This document shows positions 5,300 through 6,996 of a stretch of DNA of 6,996 nt, piece after piece. The notes under the pieces are model-generated. The model searched no databases. It was not told the origin of the DNA and worked only from the letters and a program-made list of their open reading frames with translations. The translations under genes and the position numbers were made by a program. How positions within the stretch are numbered: position 1 is the stretch's first letter; each line of letters opens with the position of its first letter. Location of the stretch: positions 1 to 6,996 of the forward strand of contig DJSQ01000080.1 of NCBI GenBank assembly GCA_002438075.1, given 5' to 3'. This stretch comes from Clostridiales bacterium UBA6330 (lineage in GTDB: Bacteria > Bacillota > Clostridia > Oscillospirales > CAG-272).

Positions 5300-6941
5300 G
5301 ACCAAAGCGGGGGTATTTGCGGCGGTCCGCGCGGCGGCGCTGTCGCACCCGATTCTGACGGTCGGCACCCTTGTGTGCGTTGCGGCATCGGTTGGGGCTT
5401 CGCTGATTCCGCCGCTGGTGCTCGCCCGCGTGATTGACGACCTCACGGGCGGAATTCCGCTCACCTTTGCGGCGGTTCTGCTCTATTTCGGCAGTCTCGC
5501 ATTGGAGGGCGTGCTCTCCGCCGCGCAGGAGACCCTGCTCGTGCTGTTCGGACAGCGGATGACCCACGCCCTGCGCTCCGAGATGTCGCGGAAGCTGACG
5601 CACCTGCCCGCAAGCACGCTTGTTGCGCAAAAGCCGGGGGAGGTTGCCGCGCGCTTTTCGGGGGATGTGGACACCGTGGAGGCGCTTTTCACCTCGGGTA
5701 TCATCAGCATGATTGCCGATGCCTGCCGCATCCTTTCCATTCTGGCGGTCATCGCAGTGCGGAACACGGGGCTTGCATTGGTCCTGCTCGTGGTGCTTCC
5801 TCTGCTCGCGCTTTTCACGCGGTTTGTGCAGAAGCGGATGCTTGCCGCACAGCTGGAGAACCGCCGCGCGGTTGCCGCCGTGTCGGGGCAGGTCCCCGAG
5901 ACCCTGCACAACATCCGCACGGTCCGCGCCCTCGGCATGGAAGCCTACATGGAGCGGCGCTATGACCAAAGCATCGGCGAGAGCTATGCCGCCGTGGAGA
6001 AAACCAACTTTTACGATGCAATTTATTCCCCCGTGGTCCTTCTGCTCAACGCGGCGGTTGTCGGCATTGTTATGCTGCTCTCCGCCTCGGGGAACACGCA
6101 GGTGCTGACGCTGTTCGGAATGTCGGTTGGAACCTCGGTTGCCGTTATCAACTACATCTCCCGCATTTTTACGCCGATTGAAAGCCTCGGGATGGAGATT
6201 CAGACCATCCGGTCTGCAATGGCGGGCGTGCGGCGGATTGATGCCTTCCTCGCGCAGGAGGAGCGCACCCTGCCGCCCGAGCGGGAGACTGCCGCAAGAG
6301 GCGAGGTGATCCTCTCCCACGTGACCTTCGGCTACGGGGAGCGGACGGTCCTGCATGACCTGTCCTTCTCCGTGCGGGAGGGGGAGCAGGTCACGCTGGT
6401 CGGCAGGACGGGCGCGGGAAAGAGCACCGTGTTTCGCCTGCTCTTGGGACTGTACAAGCCGCAGAGCGGAACCGTCCGAATCGGCGGCGTGGACGCAACC
6501 GCACTGACCGACCGCGAGCGCCGTGCCTGCGTGGGCTGTGTGGAGCAGCACTTCTCCCGCGTCCCGGGGACCGTGCCGGAGCAAATCACCCTCGGTGACC
6601 CGCGCGTGACCGAGGAGATGGCGCAACGGGCGGCGGAGCTCGCGGGCATCGACGGCGCAATCCGCGCGCTTCCCGAGGGGTACGCAACCCTTTGCACCGA
6701 CGGAATCTTCTCGCAGGGCGAGTGGCAGCTGCTCTCCATCGCGCGCGCTGCTGCTGCGGACCCTGCGGTCCTGCTTCCGGACGAAATCACCGCCAATCTG
6801 GATGCGGAGACCGAAGCGCGTGTGCCGGAAGCGCTCCGCCGCGCGTCCAAAGGGCGCACCGTGCTCTCCATTTCGCACCGCATCTACGAAAACCTCGGCG
6901 GCAGAACCGTGGAAATCAAGCCCTGCGATACGGCGAATTGA
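5277..6941 (+). CDS. ABC exporter half-transporter B (permease fused to an NBD with the catalytic glutamate)
   Basis: This 554-residue protein has the same layout as subunit A. Membrane segments lie at about 24-50, 62-82, 142-182 (a pair) and 251-295 (a pair). The NBD has Walker A GRTGAGKST (376-384), Q-loop Q424 (CVEQHF), a degenerate signature FSQGE (478-482, followed by WQLLSIARA), Walker B ending LLPDE with E503, D-loop ANLD and H534 (ISHR). The catalytic residues missing in subunit A are present here and the signature intact in A is degenerate here, so the two are probably obligate partners forming one working and one degenerate ATP site, as in TM287/288- or BmrCD-type exporters. The start at 5277 is set by AGGAGGGG; the frame overlaps subunit A by 23 bases. 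P501, directly before the Walker B aspartate, is unusual (normally a hydrophobic residue). No accessory protein, precursor peptide or peptidase domain identifies a cargo, and no clear terminator follows before the window ends. Confidence 0.92.
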   Translation: MKHGKTNKTKAGVFAAVRAAALSHPILTVGTLVCVAASVGASLIPPLVLARVIDDLTGGIPLTFAAVLLYFGSLALEGVLSAAQETLLVLFGQRMTHALRSEMSRKLTHLPASTLVAQKPGEVAARFSGDVDTVEALFTSGIISMIADACRILSILAVIAVRNTGLALVLLVVLPLLALFTRFVQKRMLAAQLENRRAVAAVSGQVPETLHNIRTVRALGMEAYMERRYDQSIGESYAAVEKTNFYDAIYSPVVLLLNAAVVGIVMLLSASGNTQVLTLFGMSVGTSVAVINYISRIFTPIESLGMEIQTIRSAMAGVRRIDAFLAQEERTLPPERETAARGEVILSHVTFGYGERTVLHDLSFSVREGEQVTLVGRTGAGKSTVFRLLLGLYKPQSGTVRIGGVDATALTDRERRACVGCVEQHFSRVPGTVPEQITLGDPRVTEEMAQRAAELAGIDGAIRALPEGYATLCTDGIFSQGEWQLLSIARAAAADPAVLLPDEITANLDAETEARVPEALRRASKGRTVLSISHRIYENLGGRTVEIKPCDTAN

Positions 6942-6976
6942 ACCTTCGGCTAAGGAATGCCCTGTTGGGGCTGTCG

Positions 6977-6993
6977 ATGTTCGCCCTTACACG
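6977..6993 (-). repeat. 17-bp repeat, right copy of a window-spanning inverted pair
   Basis: ATGTTCGCCCTTACACG is the exact reverse complement of 21-37, and lies 35 bases after the stop of exporter subunit B. The bases after it (AGT) complete TACACGAGT, which also occurs at 993-1001 in the divergent promoter region, hinting that a fragment of the same repeat family sits there. The sequence ends here, so a full palindrome cannot be confirmed. Confidence 0.6.
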
Positions 6994-6996
6994 AGT

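Noticed and set aside
5175..6878. A minus-strand frame of about 567 codons opposite exporter subunit B
   Set aside because: Same cause: antisense of a well-supported GC-rich gene. The translation is low-complexity, rich in Arg, His and Gln, with no domain signature.
1..6996. CRISPR array, tRNA, rRNA or known riboswitch
   Set aside because: No regularly spaced direct repeats, cloverleaf or conserved rRNA or riboswitch core was seen on either strand.

Overview
The window is GC-rich bacterial DNA with G or C at most third codon positions. The gene families (a CxxC mini heavy-metal-associated protein, a clostridial-type AMP-forming acyl ligase, a paired ABC exporter whose first subunit has the motif run VRRFANN...MTKAISDVDDC...MRKFTTEVFDTG), the short G-rich ribosome-binding sites and the dispersed short palindromes point to a high-GC member of the Clostridia, probably a gut-type Oscillospiraceae or Christensenellales relative. 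The taxonomy is inferred from protein style only.

Layout, left to right. (1) 117-371 (+) encodes a small heavy-metal-associated (HMA) protein. (2) A convergent hairpin at 379-408 separates it from a minus-strand gene, 416-952, for an unrecognised 178-residue cysteine-rich protein. (3) That gene is divergent from a 92-residue XRE-type repressor, 1093-1371 (+). The gap between them holds a consensus minus-strand promoter, a TATAAT box for the repressor and a perfect 10-bp inverted repeat placed between the two -10 boxes. This looks like a repressor-controlled divergent switch. (4) 1496-3202 (+) is an intact long-chain acyl-CoA or acyl-ACP synthetase with its own extended -10 promoter. (5) 3203-3499 has no convincing gene but holds two strong hairpins, one of them a terminator, and a G-rich stretch. 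(6) 3500-5299 and 5277-6941 (+) overlap and encode the two halves of a heterodimeric ABC exporter. Their nucleotide-binding domains are degenerate in a complementary way, as expected for one active and one inactive ATP site. The first gene begins on top of a short palindrome followed by six T, so its start is uncertain.

The same 17-bp sequence lies in inverted orientation at both ends of the window (21-37 and 6977-6993). It looks like a dispersed palindromic repeat; no transposase or integrase is visible. The most promising unit for new biology is the divergent pair at 416-1371: a self-contained regulator plus an unknown protein with a CxxC-x20-CxxC N-terminus. No evidence ties the metal protein, the ligase and the exporter to one pathway.
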